Assembly (NCBI GenBank): GCA_020847545.1
Contig: JADLBV010000025.1
Span: 1-34,840, forward strand
From: Phycisphaerales bacterium
GTDB taxonomy: Bacteria > Planctomycetota > Phycisphaerae > Tepidisphaerales > Tepidisphaeraceae
Length of the DNA: 34,840 bases
Direction: 5' to 3'
Position 1 is the stretch's first letter. The number at the start of each line of letters is the position of its first letter. A model generated the notes under the pieces. The model made no database searches and was not told the origin of the DNA. It worked only from the letters and a program-made list of their open reading frames with translations. A program made the position numbers and the translations under genes. Positions 1-8,359 of the stretch are shown here, one piece after another.

Positions 1-15
1 CAGAGCCTCTTTATC

Positions 16-117
16 CCCTCCCCCGGTACTCCGGGGGAGGGTTAGGGTGGGGGTTTTTCCTCGAATTCGGCGATACGGCCCCCTCCCCAACCCTCCCCCG
101 GAAATACCGGGGGAGGG
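16..117. repeat. C-rich palindromic repeat unit (REP/BIME-like), copy 1
   Basis: Two hairpins face each other. The first has arms CCCTCCCCCGG (16-26) and CCGGGGGAGGG (31-41). The second has the same arms at 91-101 and 107-117. The tail after the first hairpin (GGGTTAGGGTGGGGG, 39-53) is nearly the inverse complement of the head before the second, so the whole unit is an inverted pair. The same architecture with a different seed occurs at 9429-9532. The arrangement resembles REP/BIME-type dispersed extragenic elements. No transposase is next to it. Confidence 0.75.
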
Positions 118-170
118 GGAAATATAATTGCGTTTGCCCTGGAGATCAGCGGCATCCCCGTTCATTTTTC

Positions 171-204
171 TTGACTTGCATACAGTGTATGCTGTGATGT
201 TTAT
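171..204 (+). promoter_or_regulatory. Promoter and operator of the toxin-antitoxin pair
   Basis: A -35 box TTGACT (171-176) is followed after 16 nt by a weak -10, TGTGAT (193-198). Between them lies a perfect dyad GCATAC-AGT-GTATGC (178-192), ideally placed for a repressor to block RNA polymerase. Autoregulation by the antitoxin or the TA complex is usual for such modules and is inferred here. Transcription would start at about 205, the toxin ATG itself, and no Shine-Dalgarno is visible, so the toxin message may be leaderless. Confidence 0.6.
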
Positions 205-543
205 ATGCACTTGACCTTCGTCCAGTTGACCGGCTTCGTGAATGACTGGAAGCATTTTCGATTGACGGACGTGGATCTTCGTGCCTTGGAACAACAACTG
301 CTATGCAATCCAGAAGCGGGTCCGACAATGGCCGCAACGGGTGGAATACGGAAAATACGATTCGCGCCGCCATCGGGACATCGAGGCAAAAGTGGACCCT
401 TCCGGATTGTGTACCTCTATCTTCCCGCAACCGGGAAAGTGTTCTTTTTGAGCATGTTTTCAAAATCGGAACGGGCGAATCTGACGTCGGCACAGAAAGC
501 GGAATACAAGAAGGTGGTTGAAATATTTAAGTCCCATAATTGA
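205..543 (+). CDS. RelE/HigB-like type II toxin
   Basis: The 112-residue protein has the layout of RelE/HigB-family mRNA interferases (PF06296-like). It has an N-terminal helix region ending in LTDVDLRALEQQL, then NPEAG, a GGIRKIRFA strand, a basic FRIVYLYLP strand, and a C-terminal KSERANLTSAQKAEYKKVV helix. Members normally cleave mRNA at the ribosome. Activity here is inferred. The start is the only ATG that covers the full fold. It is followed 18 bp downstream by an XRE-type partner, in the toxin-first order typical of higBA. A dyad operator sits just upstream. Assignment to RelE/HigB is confident, but the exact subfamily is not. Confidence 0.85.
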   Translation: MHLTFVQLTGFVNDWKHFRLTDVDLRALEQQLLCNPEAGPTMAATGGIRKIRFAPPSGHRGKSGPFRIVYLYLPATGKVFFLSMFSKSERANLTSAQKAEYKKVVEIFKSHN

Positions 544-561
544 GCGCAAAGGAGTCGTCAT

Positions 562-927
562 ATGAAAAGCAAAAGAATAGGGAAAAGCAACCGAGCCACG
601 CGATCGTTGCTTCGGAGCCTGGAAGACTTGAAGGCTTGCCTTCACGACGGCGTCCAGCCTGAAGATCGGTTTCCATCCCGCACCGTGTTTGCGATTCCAG
701 CTCCAAGTGCCTACTCGATCACGGACGTGGTCAAGCTGCGCAAACGACTGGGGATGAGCCAGGCAGGTTTCGCGGAATTGCTTGGAGTCTCCCGTATCCT
801 CGTTCAGGGCTGGGAACGCGGGGTGCGCATTCCATCACCCTTGGCCTGTCGATTGCTCGATACCATCAGCCAGGATCCTGCCGGTTGGCTTGCCGGGCTG
901 CATAGTAACCGACGAGCGGTGGGATGA
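562..927 (+). CDS. XRE/HigA-like antitoxin (helix-turn-helix)
   Basis: A 121-residue DNA-binding protein. Residues about 56-100 form an XRE/Cro-type helix-turn-helix: KLRKRLGMSQAGFAELLGVS followed by VQGWERGVRIPSPLACRLLD. The basic first 50 residues probably bind and neutralise the toxin encoded just upstream. A strong Shine-Dalgarno AAAGGAG (548-554) sits 7 nt before the ATG, in contrast to the toxin start, which has none. That would favour antitoxin synthesis. By family precedent it should repress its own operon through the dyad at 178-192. Confidence 0.87.
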   Translation: MKSKRIGKSNRATRSLLRSLEDLKACLHDGVQPEDRFPSRTVFAIPAPSAYSITDVVKLRKRLGMSQAGFAELLGVSRILVQGWERGVRIPSPLACRLLDTISQDPAGWLAGLHSNRRAVG

Positions 928-1115
928 TTAAACTCAAGTTCGGCATGAGTATGGCCATGCCGGGGGATAAGAGACGTGGATAAGAGATGGGGACGCAGCA
1001 ATTCCCGTTTCGTCGCGCCGGGGTCACCGCCTTCGCCGCGCATTGTATGCTCCAGGCCGAGTTGAGTCGCTGCCCGCGCCGTCCACCCCTTCTTTTTCTG
1101 AACTGGACTGGAAAA
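928..1115. other. Intergenic region between antitoxin and dapB
   Basis: These 188 bp separate the antitoxin (plus) from the 3' end of dapB (minus). A 7-bp hairpin CGGCATG / CATGCCG (941-947 / 956-962) lies shortly after the antitoxin stop. It has no T-tract, so it is not a convincing terminator. No convincing gene or terminator for dapB was seen. Confidence 0.4.
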
Positions 1116-1904
1116 TCACAGCCCCAGCAGGTCGGCCATGCGATACCGGCCGGGCTTTTGGGTGGCCAGCCAGGCGGCGGCGCGGAGCGCGCCATGTGCA
1201 AAAGTGTCGCGGTTGGTGGCGACGTGCGTCAATTCCAGCCGTTCACCCAATGCCGCGAAATAGGCCGTGTGTCGGCCGACCTCATCGCCGATGCGCAGTG
1301 AGTGCATCCCGATTTCACCACGTTCGCGAACGGCCTCATCACCCTGACGGCCGTAGACTAGATCGTCACGGGTCTTGCCGGTGGCGGTCAAAATCGCGTC
1401 GGCAAGGCCCAATGCCGTGCCGGATGGGGCATCCTTCTTAAAGCGATGATGCCCTTCGAGAATCTCGATGTCGTAATCATCGCCCAATATTTTGGCAACC
1501 TGCCCGGCGATCTTGAACAATACATTGACCCCAAGACTCATGTTGGGGGACTGAAGCACCGCGATCTGCGCGGATGCCACATCAATGGCGGCATGGTCGG
1601 CCGTGGGCAGGCCGGTGGTTCCGATCACCATGCCGATGCCGCGTTGACGGCAGACTTCCAGCCAGTTTCGCATCGAAGACGGGGCCGTGAAATCGATCAG
1701 GACATCGGGCTTGATCTGCAAATCTTCGGCGATGGGAACACCGATCGGCCCAACGCCGGCCACTTCGCCCGCGTCGCGCCCCATGAATGGGTGATTGGGC
1801 CGTTCGATGGCCGCGACGACTGTTAGTTGATCACTGGATGAGGCCAGCGCGATCAATCGCTGGCCCATTCGTCCGCAGGCGCCTGTAATTGCAATATTGG
1901 TCAT
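1116..1904 (-). CDS. dapB: 4-hydroxy-tetrahydrodipicolinate reductase
   Basis: DapB reduces the dihydrodipicolinate-level intermediate to tetrahydrodipicolinate in the diaminopimelate/lysine pathway, supplying lysine and peptidoglycan cross-links. The 262 residues match the usual length. The N-terminal NAD(P)H site is GACGRMG (8-14). The family signature with the catalytic His pair HH (152-153) and DAPSGTA (158-164) is intact. The gene starts 3 bp after the thrC stop, and its Shine-Dalgarno (AAGGA) lies in the last thrC codons, so the two are translationally linked. Pairing with thrC groups two branches of aspartate-family biosynthesis. No leader peptide or lysine riboswitch is visible upstream of thrC. 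Confidence 0.96.
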   Translation of the reverse strand: MTNIAITGACGRMGQRLIALASSSDQLTVVAAIERPNHPFMGRDAGEVAGVGPIGVPIAEDLQIKPDVLIDFTAPSSMRNWLEVCRQRGIGMVIGTTGLPTADHAAIDVASAQIAVLQSPNMSLGVNVLFKIAGQVAKILGDDYDIEILEGHHRFKKDAPSGTALGLADAILTATGKTRDDLVYGRQGDEAVRERGEIGMHSLRIGDEVGRHTAYFAALGERLELTHVATNRDTFAHGALRAAAWLATQKPGRYRMADLLGL

Positions 1905-1907
1905 GGG

Positions 1908-3326
1908 TTATATTCCTTCAACGCCGATGGCGCGGATGATGGCTTCGAGGTCGTCTTCGACCTGTACGGGTGGATTGGAGAGTTTGCCGTGCGGCTCGGA
2001 GCGCGGGGCCAGGTCCTGCACGCTTTTCATGTCCACGCCGGTGTGATATTTGACGGTGACGTTGGGGTCTTTGAGCTCGTGTCCGGTCAGAATGCAGACG
2101 ACCGACTCATCGGGTGAAATCACCTGCTCGGCCAACAACTTTCGCAATCCGGCCACACTGGCTGCACTGGCCGGCTCACAACCAAACCCATACCGCGCCA
2201 CCAAGGCCCGATGTTCAAGAATTTCCTCATCAGAGACTTCGCGTACCACGCCATTCATCACATCCAATGCACGCAATGCCTTGGGCAGATTCACCGGCCG
2301 GCTGATTTCGATGGCGCTGGCGACCGTGTGGGGTGAATAATTGGATTCATCCATGCCGGCATACAACTTTTGCACCACGGTGGCATCGTATTGGCCATTG
2401 TTCCAGCGCACGCCTTGTCGGGTGAAGACTTCGTTGAGCGTGTTGGCCCCGGTTGCATTGATGACCGCCAGTCGGGGGATTTTCTGGATCAGGCCAAGTT
2501 CTTTGAGTTCGCTGAACGCCTTGCCAAATGCCGAGCAATTGCCGAGATTGCCGCCGGGGACAATGATCCAATCGGGACTGCGCCAATCCATCGCCTCAAG
2601 GACGCGGAACATGATGCTCTTTTGTCCTTCGAGCCGGAACGGGTTGACGCTGTTCATCAGATAGATGCCCATCTTGGGGCGATCCACCGCGATCTGTCGG
2701 ATGCGCCGAAGGCAGGCGTCGAAATCGCCTTGAATTTGCAGGGTCAACGCGCCGTAATCGAGGGCCTGGGAGAGTTTTCCAAACGAGATTCTGCCGCTGC
2801 CGATGAAGACGATGCCGCGCATCTGTGCCAATGAGGCGAACATGGCAAGGCTGGCGCTGGTGTTGCCGGTGGAGGCGCACGCCACCCGTTTTGCCCCGAC
2901 AATCCGGGCATGGGTAAAGGCGGCCGCCATCCCGTTGTCCTTGAAGCTGCCGGAGGGATTTAATCCCTCGTATTGGAGCATCAGTTTGCCTGCCTTAACA
3001 CCGATTTCACGAGCCAGCAGGTCGGCCTGTTGCAGGACCGTTCTCCCTTCGCCGATGGTGACGATATCGGCTTCGGTGCGATAAAACGGCATCAGTTCGC
3101 GAAATCGCCAGACCCCCGAAAAATCGAGCCGGCCATCGGAACCGATCCCCTTTGTGCTCCAGCGGTGTTCAAAGAAATTCAGATTTTTAGGCGTTGGCAG
3201 TTTGGACCAGTCATAGCGAATATCCAGCAACCCGCCGCATTTTCCGCAGGAAACGCGAATGTCGGTGATGGGATATTTTTCCTCACACGCCGGGTGGATG
3301 CACTGTTGGTAGGCCGCATCATTCAT
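1908..3326 (-). CDS. thrC: Threonine synthase (zinc-ribbon type)
   Basis: Threonine synthase is a PLP enzyme that converts O-phosphohomoserine to threonine. The 472 residues include an N-terminal cysteine cluster (C9, C14, C27, C30) that looks like the zinc-ribbon extension of some threonine synthases. The PLP lysine is K129 in the motif NPSGSFKDN. The Gly-rich phosphate cup and the Ser/Thr-rich [11 protein letters not shown] segment are present. It is the first gene of a thrC-dapB operon. The chosen ATG gives the complete zinc ribbon, but its Shine-Dalgarno is poor. The gene diverges from the small-protein/nucleotidyltransferase pair at 3416. Confidence 0.95.
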   Translation of the reverse strand: MNDAAYQQCIHPACEEKYPITDIRVSCGKCGGLLDIRYDWSKLPTPKNLNFFEHRWSTKGIGSDGRLDFSGVWRFRELMPFYRTEADIVTIGEGRTVLQQADLLAREIGVKAGKLMLQYEGLNPSGSFKDNGMAAAFTHARIVGAKRVACASTGNTSASLAMFASLAQMRGIVFIGSGRISFGKLSQALDYGALTLQIQGDFDACLRRIRQIAVDRPKMGIYLMNSVNPFRLEGQKSIMFRVLEAMDWRSPDWIIVPGGNLGNCSAFGKAFSELKELGLIQKIPRLAVINATGANTLNEVFTRQGVRWNNGQYDATVVQKLYAGMDESNYSPHTVASAIEISRPVNLPKALRALDVMNGVVREVSDEEILEHRALVARYGFGCEPASAASVAGLRKLLAEQVISPDESVVCILTGHELKDPNVTVKYHTGVDMKSVQDLAPRSEPHGKLSNPPVQVEDDLEAIIRAIGVEGI

Positions 3327-3403
3327 GATGCCGCCAAGTTACCTGCTGGACGGGTTGCTGGAAAGAGAGACGAATCTGAAGGCCCATTGGCCAATTCCCA
3401 TGC

Positions 3404-3409
3404 TATAAT
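3404..3409 (+). promoter_or_regulatory. Extended -10 promoter, probably leaderless
   Basis: A perfect TATAAT is preceded by TGC, an extended -10. Only 6 nt separate it from the ATG at 3416, so transcription should start at about the A of the start codon. No Shine-Dalgarno fits between them. No good -35 is seen at the normal spacing. Confidence 0.6.
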
Positions 3410-3415
3410 CGGATC

Positions 3416-3619
3416 ATGGACAAGCCAATCGTGCCATCGATGCCGGATGAACTGGAACCCGATCCGGTCATCGAGGCGTACAAAAAGCACATCGACCTTG
3501 GTTTGCTACGCAGAAACCTGACATTAACGCACGAGCAGCGATTCGAACAATTTCGCAAGTTACAGGAATTTGCCGAAGAGCTGCGCCGGGCCGGCCGGGA
3601 AGCGAAAAAACAACCATGA
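3416..3619 (+). CDS. Small charged protein paired with nucleotidyltransferase
   Basis: A 67-residue, highly charged, probably helical protein with no signal peptide or membrane segment. Its core reads VIEAYKKHIDLGLLRRNLTL, followed by THEQRFEQFRKLQEFAEELR and a basic tail. From memory, similar short proteins precede nucleotidyltransferase-fold genes in other genomes, which could not be checked here. The stop overlaps the next ATG (ATGA, 3616-3619), so the two genes are translationally coupled. A role as antitoxin or regulator of the nucleotidyltransferase is a reasonable inference. No function is proven. The promoter immediately upstream suggests a leaderless message. Confidence 0.75.
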   Translation: MDKPIVPSMPDELEPDPVIEAYKKHIDLGLLRRNLTLTHEQRFEQFRKLQEFAEELRRAGREAKKQP

Positions 3620-4098
3620 CCGACTTTCGGCAACTGTTGCGGGTTCTGCAAGATGCCCATGTGGAATTCATCCTCATCGGCGGCATGGCGGCCATCGCAC
3701 ATGGAGCCGCCCGACTGACTCAGGATTTGGATGTCGTCTACCGCCGAACGGATGAAAACATCGCCCGATTGGCTTCGGCACTCAAGGATCATTCACCTTA
3801 TCTACGCGATGCGCCGCCCGGCCTGCCATTTCAATGGGATGATCGGACAATCCGCCGAGGATTGAATTTCACCCTGAAAACCACTTTCGGCGACATCGAT
3901 TTATTCGGAGAAATCATCGGCGGTGGTGGATATGAACAACTCCTGCCGCATACGATCATCCTGCGGATATTCGAAATGGATTGTCGGTGTATCGACCTGG
4001 TTCACCTGATCCAAGTCAAACGCGCAGCCGGACGTCCGAGGGACTTGGATGCGGTCGCGGAACTGGAAGCGTTGCTCGACGAGAACCGGGAATCTTAA
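3616..4098 (+). CDS. Minimal nucleotidyltransferase (AbiEii/MNT-like fold)
   Basis: A 160-residue protein with the nucleotidyltransferase active-site pattern: GGMAAIAHGAARLTQDLDVV (22-41) carries the G-G…H-G…R-T-x-D-x-D signature with D37 and D39 as metal ligands. A third acidic cluster, GDIDLFG (92-98), completes the site. The C-terminal LVHLIQVKRAAGRPRDLDAV segment is typical of this small family. Relatives include toxins of type IV or MNT/HEPN toxin-antitoxin pairs that nucleotidylate tRNA or proteins, and uncharacterised transferases. The preceding 67-residue protein is translationally coupled. The 3' end overlaps the end of the rhomboid gene on the other strand by 4 bp. Confidence 0.8.
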   Translation: MTDFRQLLRVLQDAHVEFILIGGMAAIAHGAARLTQDLDVVYRRTDENIARLASALKDHSPYLRDAPPGLPFQWDDRTIRRGLNFTLKTTFGDIDLFGEIIGGGGYEQLLPHTIILRIFEMDCRCIDLVHLIQVKRAAGRPRDLDAVAELEALLDENRES

Positions 4099-4949
4099 TG
4101 TCTCCGTCTGCCGCCTGACATATCCGCGTGGCGTTGGCGTTCGGTGGCGTGTTGGAGGATGTGCCTTTCCCGCCGGGTGAGGCTGTTCATTCCCTGATCG
4201 TGGACTTTTTGAAGGATTTGATCCACCTGTTTATCTTCGGTGATCTCATACTGGACGGCTTTTTGGGCGCGTCGAATGTGCATTCGGCGCTGGTATCGGC
4301 CATAGAACGGGCCGCCGGCGTAAACCAGCAGGAAACCGAAAATCAGGCCGCCCAGATGCGCGGCATCGGCGGTGTTGCGGTCGCCGATGATCGTCAGCAG
4401 GTACAGGATGCCGAACAGCACCGCCATGGTCCTCATGGTCATGGGGAAGACCAGCATCAGCACCCGCATGTTGGGCATGATGGCCGTGCAAGCGCCCAAC
4501 ACCGCCAAAATGCTGCCGCTGGCGCCGACCAGAGGGGAATTCATATGGAAAAAGGCGCTCATCAGGCCAAAGGTGATACCCGCGAAGATGCCGCCAACGG
4601 TATAAAACAGTAGCGTTCGTCGCCACCCCCAGCGTTGTTCCAGCATCGGCACAAAAAAGTAGATGCCGATCAGGTTTGCGAAAATATGCCACCCGCCGGC
4701 GTGCAGATATTGATAGGTGATCCAGCGCCACGGCTCGATAAATGCCAAGCCCCCCTGAAATTCGAGCGCTCCCCAACTGATCAACGGATTGCCAACCGAA
4801 ATGCCGCCGGCAACCGCTTCGAGAATAAAAACCGCCAGGCACGCCACCATCAACCCAATCGCCAACGGTGTCGGCGGCAACAGGAACGAGAAATTCCCCA
4901 TGCCGAACGGACGTTCCTCGCGGTTATAGGCTCTGTCCTGCCAGGCCAT
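4095..4949 (-). CDS. Rhomboid-family intramembrane serine protease
   Basis: A 284-residue polytopic membrane protein. Rhomboid hallmarks are all present: the HAGGWHIFAN motif (83-92) in the second helix, the nucleophile S144 in GASGS, and the partner H198 in AHLGG. Hydrophobic helices span about 27-48, 84-103, 112-132, 141-160, 163-188 and 196-211, consistent with a six-helix core. The cytoplasmic tail of about 70 residues, ending DKQVDQILQKVHDQG and SLTRRERHILQ, is a conserved extension in rhomboids of several phyla. It starts within the last codon of the Nudix gene (TAATG overlap), so the two are coupled. The substrate is unknown. Confidence 0.93.
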   Translation of the reverse strand: MAWQDRAYNREERPFGMGNFSFLLPPTPLAIGLMVACLAVFILEAVAGGISVGNPLISWGALEFQGGLAFIEPWRWITYQYLHAGGWHIFANLIGIYFFVPMLEQRWGWRRTLLFYTVGGIFAGITFGLMSAFFHMNSPLVGASGSILAVLGACTAIMPNMRVLMLVFPMTMRTMAVLFGILYLLTIIGDRNTADAAHLGGLIFGFLLVYAGGPFYGRYQRRMHIRRAQKAVQYEITEDKQVDQILQKVHDQGMNSLTRRERHILQHATERQRHADMSGGRRRH

Positions 4950-5497
4950 TACTTGATCCCTCGTAACACATCCCAGTTAAACCGTTCATACATCAACAGC
5001 GTGGCGATTGTCTTGGCGTCGATGATCTGCCCTTCGCGAATCATCTCGATGGACTGATTGAACGACACCTCCATGACTTCGATCTCCTCATCCTCATCCA
5101 ATGCCGTCGCGGTGCGCTCCAGATCATAGGCCGCGAAGGTGTACAGTTTCTCCGAAAGAATGCCCGGCGAGCTGTAAAACGCGCCCAGCCGCTGCAATCG
5201 GCCGGCCAGATAGCCGGTCTCCTCCTGCAATTCCCGGCCGGCGCAATTCATCGGGTCTTCACCCTTGTTGAGCGTGCCCGCGGGCAATTCCACCAGAATC
5301 TGACCGGCCGCATAACGTCTGTTGCGGATCAGAATAATCCGGTCGGTCGACAAAAACGGCAGCACCACCACCGCTCCGGGATGAACCACCACCTCGCGTC
5401 GGGCACGATGACCCTCATCATCCTGCAAATGGTGGACCTCCAGCGAAATTTTTTTGCCTTCGTACAGCCGTTGCTTCTCGATCAGTTCAAAAGACAT
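4949..5497 (-). CDS. Nudix hydrolase, ADP-ribose pyrophosphatase-like
   Basis: Nudix enzymes split nucleoside diphosphates linked to another moiety. The 182-residue form resembles ADP-ribose/GDP-mannose pyrophosphatases. The Nudix box runs from G74 to about Y96 with REL-QEE-TGY intact, and a preceding LVELPAGT strand is typical of the ADPRase group. An in-frame extension up to 5620 exists, but the start at 5497 has GGAG 6 nt upstream and begins where family homology begins. A TATAAT (5516-5521, minus strand) sits 18 nt before this ATG. The gene is translationally coupled to the downstream rhomboid protease. Confidence 0.9.
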   Translation of the reverse strand: MSFELIEKQRLYEGKKISLEVHHLQDDEGHRARREVVVHPGAVVVLPFLSTDRIILIRNRRYAAGQILVELPAGTLNKGEDPMNCAGRELQEETGYLAGRLQRLGAFYSSPGILSEKLYTFAAYDLERTATALDEDEEIEVMEVSFNQSIEMIREGQIIDAKTIATLLMYERFNWDVLRGIK

Positions 5498-5515
5498 CGA
5501 ATTCTCCAGTTTGCC

Positions 5516-5521
5516 ATTATA
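5516..5521 (-). promoter_or_regulatory. -10 box of the Nudix-rhomboid operon
   Basis: The minus strand reads TATAAT, followed 18 nt later by the Nudix ATG at 5497. The short leader contains the GGAG ribosome-binding site. No strong -35 is seen at 16-18 nt upstream. This placement is the main reason to reject the longer reading frame starting at 5620. Confidence 0.5.
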
Positions 5522-5626
5522 TCGGCGCGCCGACCAAATGGTTGAGTCACAAATTATTCTGTCGCCAGTGACATATTTCACATTGCCAAGGCAAGCTCGT
5601 CTGATAAGTTGACGCCCCAAAGCAAT

Positions 5627-8260
5627 ATGAGCAAGGCCACGACCGTATATCTTGGATTATTCGCCCTCCTGGTGGTTGGGTTGTGGCTGATTCTCAGTTT
5701 CGGATCAAAGCTGACGGCCCCAACCGACCTATCGGGCAATTGGGAATTAATATCGCCCGATGCCAAGTCGCCGTCGGGGGAAATGAGCATCGACCAGTCC
5801 GGCCGATACATCCAATTGACCTTCGACAAAGGTCCGCAACTGAGCCTTCACATGGTGGAGGACCAGCCACAGCGGATCGTACTCAAGGATGAGCATTGGA
5901 CAATCACTTTTGAATCGGTCGCCGAAGCGGATGAATATCAGGTTATTGCTCAAGGGCCACAGCCGGGACAATGGCGGACAAGGAAATCAGAGGCCGAAAC
6001 CGCCGCCCAACCGGCCGTCGTCGCGACAACCCAACCCACCAGCAAACCAATAGCAACCGCCCCACCGACCAAAGGACAAGGGGGACAAAGCAACAAAGGA
6101 CATGCGATCCTGATTTTGCTGGTGCAAGTGGCGCTGATTCTGGGTCTGAGTCGGTTGATGGGTGTCGTATTCACCCGCATCGGCCAGCCGCAGGTTATGG
6201 GAGAGATGCTGGCCGGCATCATGTTGGGGCCGAGTCTGTTCGGTTTGCTGGCTCCCGGCCTTTGGGGGCATATTTTCCCAGCCAACAGCGTGGCGCTTCT
6301 GAATCTGCTATCGCAGGTGGGGGTGATCTTTTTCCTGTTTCTGATCGGGCTGGAACTGGACCCGAAATTGATTCGCAATCGAGGTCAGGCGGCACTGGTC
6401 ATCAGCCACGCCAGCATCGTGGCCCCGCTGCTGCTGGGGGCGTTGTTGGCGACGTATTTGTACACGCGAATTTTCAACAACGCCCCATCGATGCGATTTA
6501 CGCCGGTGGCGCTCTTCATGGGGGCGGCGATGAGCATCACCGCATTTCCTGTGCTGGCAAGGATATTAACCGAACGCAACATTCATAAAACCAAGATGGG
6601 GGCCATCACCATCACCTGTGCCGCGGTGGATGATGTGACGGCCTGGTGCATGTTGGCGCTGGTGGTGGGATACGCGCGGGCCGAGGGTTGGGGGCCGGCG
6701 ATGGTGACGGCCGGTTTGTCGGTGGTTTACGTTCTGGTCATGTTTTTTGTCATCAGGCCGTTCCTGAAACGACTTGAGATCGTCTATGACCGACGCGGTC
6801 GACTAACGCAGAATATCGTCGCCATCATTTTCCTTCTGATCCTCGCCTCGGCGTATGCGACCGAACGAATTGGGATTCACGCCTTGTTCGGCGCGTTTCT
6901 GATGGGGGCGATCATGCCCAAGGGGACGCATTTTGTCCGTTCATTAAGCGAAAAACTGGAAGATTACACGGTGGTCTTCCTATTACCCCTCTTTTTCGCC
7001 TATACGGGACTCAAAACGCAGATCGGATTGCTCAACAACAGCGCGCTTTGGGTTGATACGGCCCTGATCATCGCCGTGGCGTGCCTTGGAAAATTCGGCG
7101 GATCGGCCCTGGCGGCGCGATCGTGCGGATTGGCCTGGCGCGAAAGCTCGGCGATCGGCATCCTGATGAACACGCGCGGGTTGATGGAACTGGTCATCCT
7201 CAACATCGGCCGCGAATTGGGTGTGATGACCGATGCGGCCTTCGCGATGATGGTCATCATGGCACTGGTCACCACCGCGCTGACCTCGCCGCTGTTGAAT
7301 TGGATTTATCCCGACCGTCTTTTCCGCGATCCCAACGCTTTGGCCAAATCAAAGGAACAGAAGCCCAAATCGCTCTATTCGATTTTGATCCCCGTCTCCC
7401 TGCCGCGCAGTGGGAAACCGCTTGCGCAACTGGCGAGCCTGATCGGCGGAACGGCGTCGGCCGATGGTTCGGCCGGTGCTGGCGGCGGTTCGATCACGGG
7501 ATTGTATCTGCGCCGGCCAGTGGATCATGATGCCTTTCGCAGCGGGTTGGATGTGGCGGCCGAACCGCCGGAACATGGCCCGTTGGAACCGTTGATGGAT
7601 GAAGCCCGCGCCCGGCAGATGCCGGTGGAGCCGGTTTCATTCATCAGCCGGGATGTGGCCGATGACATCGCGGCCGTGGCGGGCGAACGGGGATCGAACC
7701 TGGTCCTCATGGGTTTCCACAAGCCGGTCATAGGACGGACCATTCTGGGTGGGACGGTACATCGGGTTCTGAACAACACACAGACCGATGTGGCGATCTT
7801 CGTGGATCGTGGCCTGCGCGAAGTGCATACCATTCTGGTCCCATATATGGGGAGCTTCCACGACCGATTCGCATTGGATTTGGCCGCCCGCATCGGCCGA
7901 CACGCCAAGGCGACGATCACCCTGCTTCATATCGTTCCGCCTAGCGATCCAAAACGACAACACGAGGTGCAGAAAATCATGGATCGGGTGATCAACGATC
8001 CCACCCAGCCGGTTGCGTTGACCTTTGAAGTGGTTGAATCCGACATCCCGGTGGATGTGGTGCTGAAACGGGCAAAAAGTTTTGACCTGGTGGTGATCGG
8101 CGTTGCCGAGCAGTGGGGCTTGGAATCCCACCTGTTCGGATGGAAATCCGAAAGGATCGCGCGCGATTGCCCCACCTCATTGTTAATTGTCAGAAAATAT
8201 TTTGAATCATCGTCAAATCACATAAGTAATGATCGTATAACCACATCTGGTAATTCCTGA
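5627..8260 (+). CDS. Kef-type cation:proton antiporter with N-terminal extracytoplasmic domain and UspA-like C-terminus
   Basis: An 877-residue CPA2-family antiporter. Residues about 5-25 are a single membrane helix. About 35-115 form a small beta-rich domain (LSGNWELISPD… GEMSIDQSGRYIQLTF) that should lie outside the cytoplasm. A Pro/Thr/Gln-rich linker follows. The antiporter core spans about 160-560, with GQPQVMGEMLAGIMLGP and the ion-binding pair AAVDDVTAW (D335, D336). The C-terminus holds two UspA-like modules, about 582-700 and 722-860, the second ending RIARDCPTSLLIV. Kef-type proteins exchange K+ or Na+ for H+. The ion is unknown. The ATG at 5627 is preferred over TTG at 5609, though neither has a strong ribosome-binding site. 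The gene diverges from the Nudix operon. Confidence 0.9.
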   Translation: MSKATTVYLGLFALLVVGLWLILSFGSKLTAPTDLSGNWELISPDAKSPSGEMSIDQSGRYIQLTFDKGPQLSLHMVEDQPQRIVLKDEHWTITFESVAEADEYQVIAQGPQPGQWRTRKSEAETAAQPAVVATTQPTSKPIATAPPTKGQGGQSNKGHAILILLVQVALILGLSRLMGVVFTRIGQPQVMGEMLAGIMLGPSLFGLLAPGLWGHIFPANSVALLNLLSQVGVIFFLFLIGLELDPKLIRNRGQAALVISHASIVAPLLLGALLATYLYTRIFNNAPSMRFTPVALFMGAAMSITAFPVLARILTERNIHKTKMGAITITCAAVDDVTAWCMLALVVGYARAEGWGPAMVTAGLSVVYVLVMFFVIRPFLKRLEIVYDRRGRLTQNIVAIIFLLILASAYATERIGIHALFGAFLMGAIMPKGTHFVRSLSEKLEDYTVVFLLPLFFAYTGLKTQIGLLNNSALWVDTALIIAVACLGKFGGSALAARSCGLAWRESSAIGILMNTRGLMELVILNIGRELGVMTDAAFAMMVIMALVTTALTSPLLNWIYPDRLFRDPNALAKSKEQKPKSLYSILIPVSLPRSGKPLAQLASLIGGTASADGSAGAGGGSITGLYLRRPVDHDAFRSGLDVAAEPPEHGPLEPLMDEARARQMPVEPVSFISRDVADDIAAVAGERGSNLVLMGFHKPVIGRTILGGTVHRVLNNTQTDVAIFVDRGLREVHTILVPYMGSFHDRFALDLAARIGRHAKATITLLHIVPPSDPKRQHEVQKIMDRVINDPTQPVALTFEVVESDIPVDVVLKRAKSFDLVVIGVAEQWGLESHLFGWKSERIARDCPTSLLIVRKYFESSSNHISNDRITTSGNS

Positions 8261-8359
8261 TCCGATGACCACAAGCAATGGTGTGGATGAGTGGTTGAAA
8301 AAACCGTATCGGGTTGCAATCCATGACAAACACGATACGTTGCGAGACGTAAGAGAGTG

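Noticed and set aside
941-962. Hairpin after the antitoxin as an intrinsic terminator
   Set aside because: The stem is only 7 bp with an 8-nt loop and is followed by GGGGATAAG, not a T-tract.
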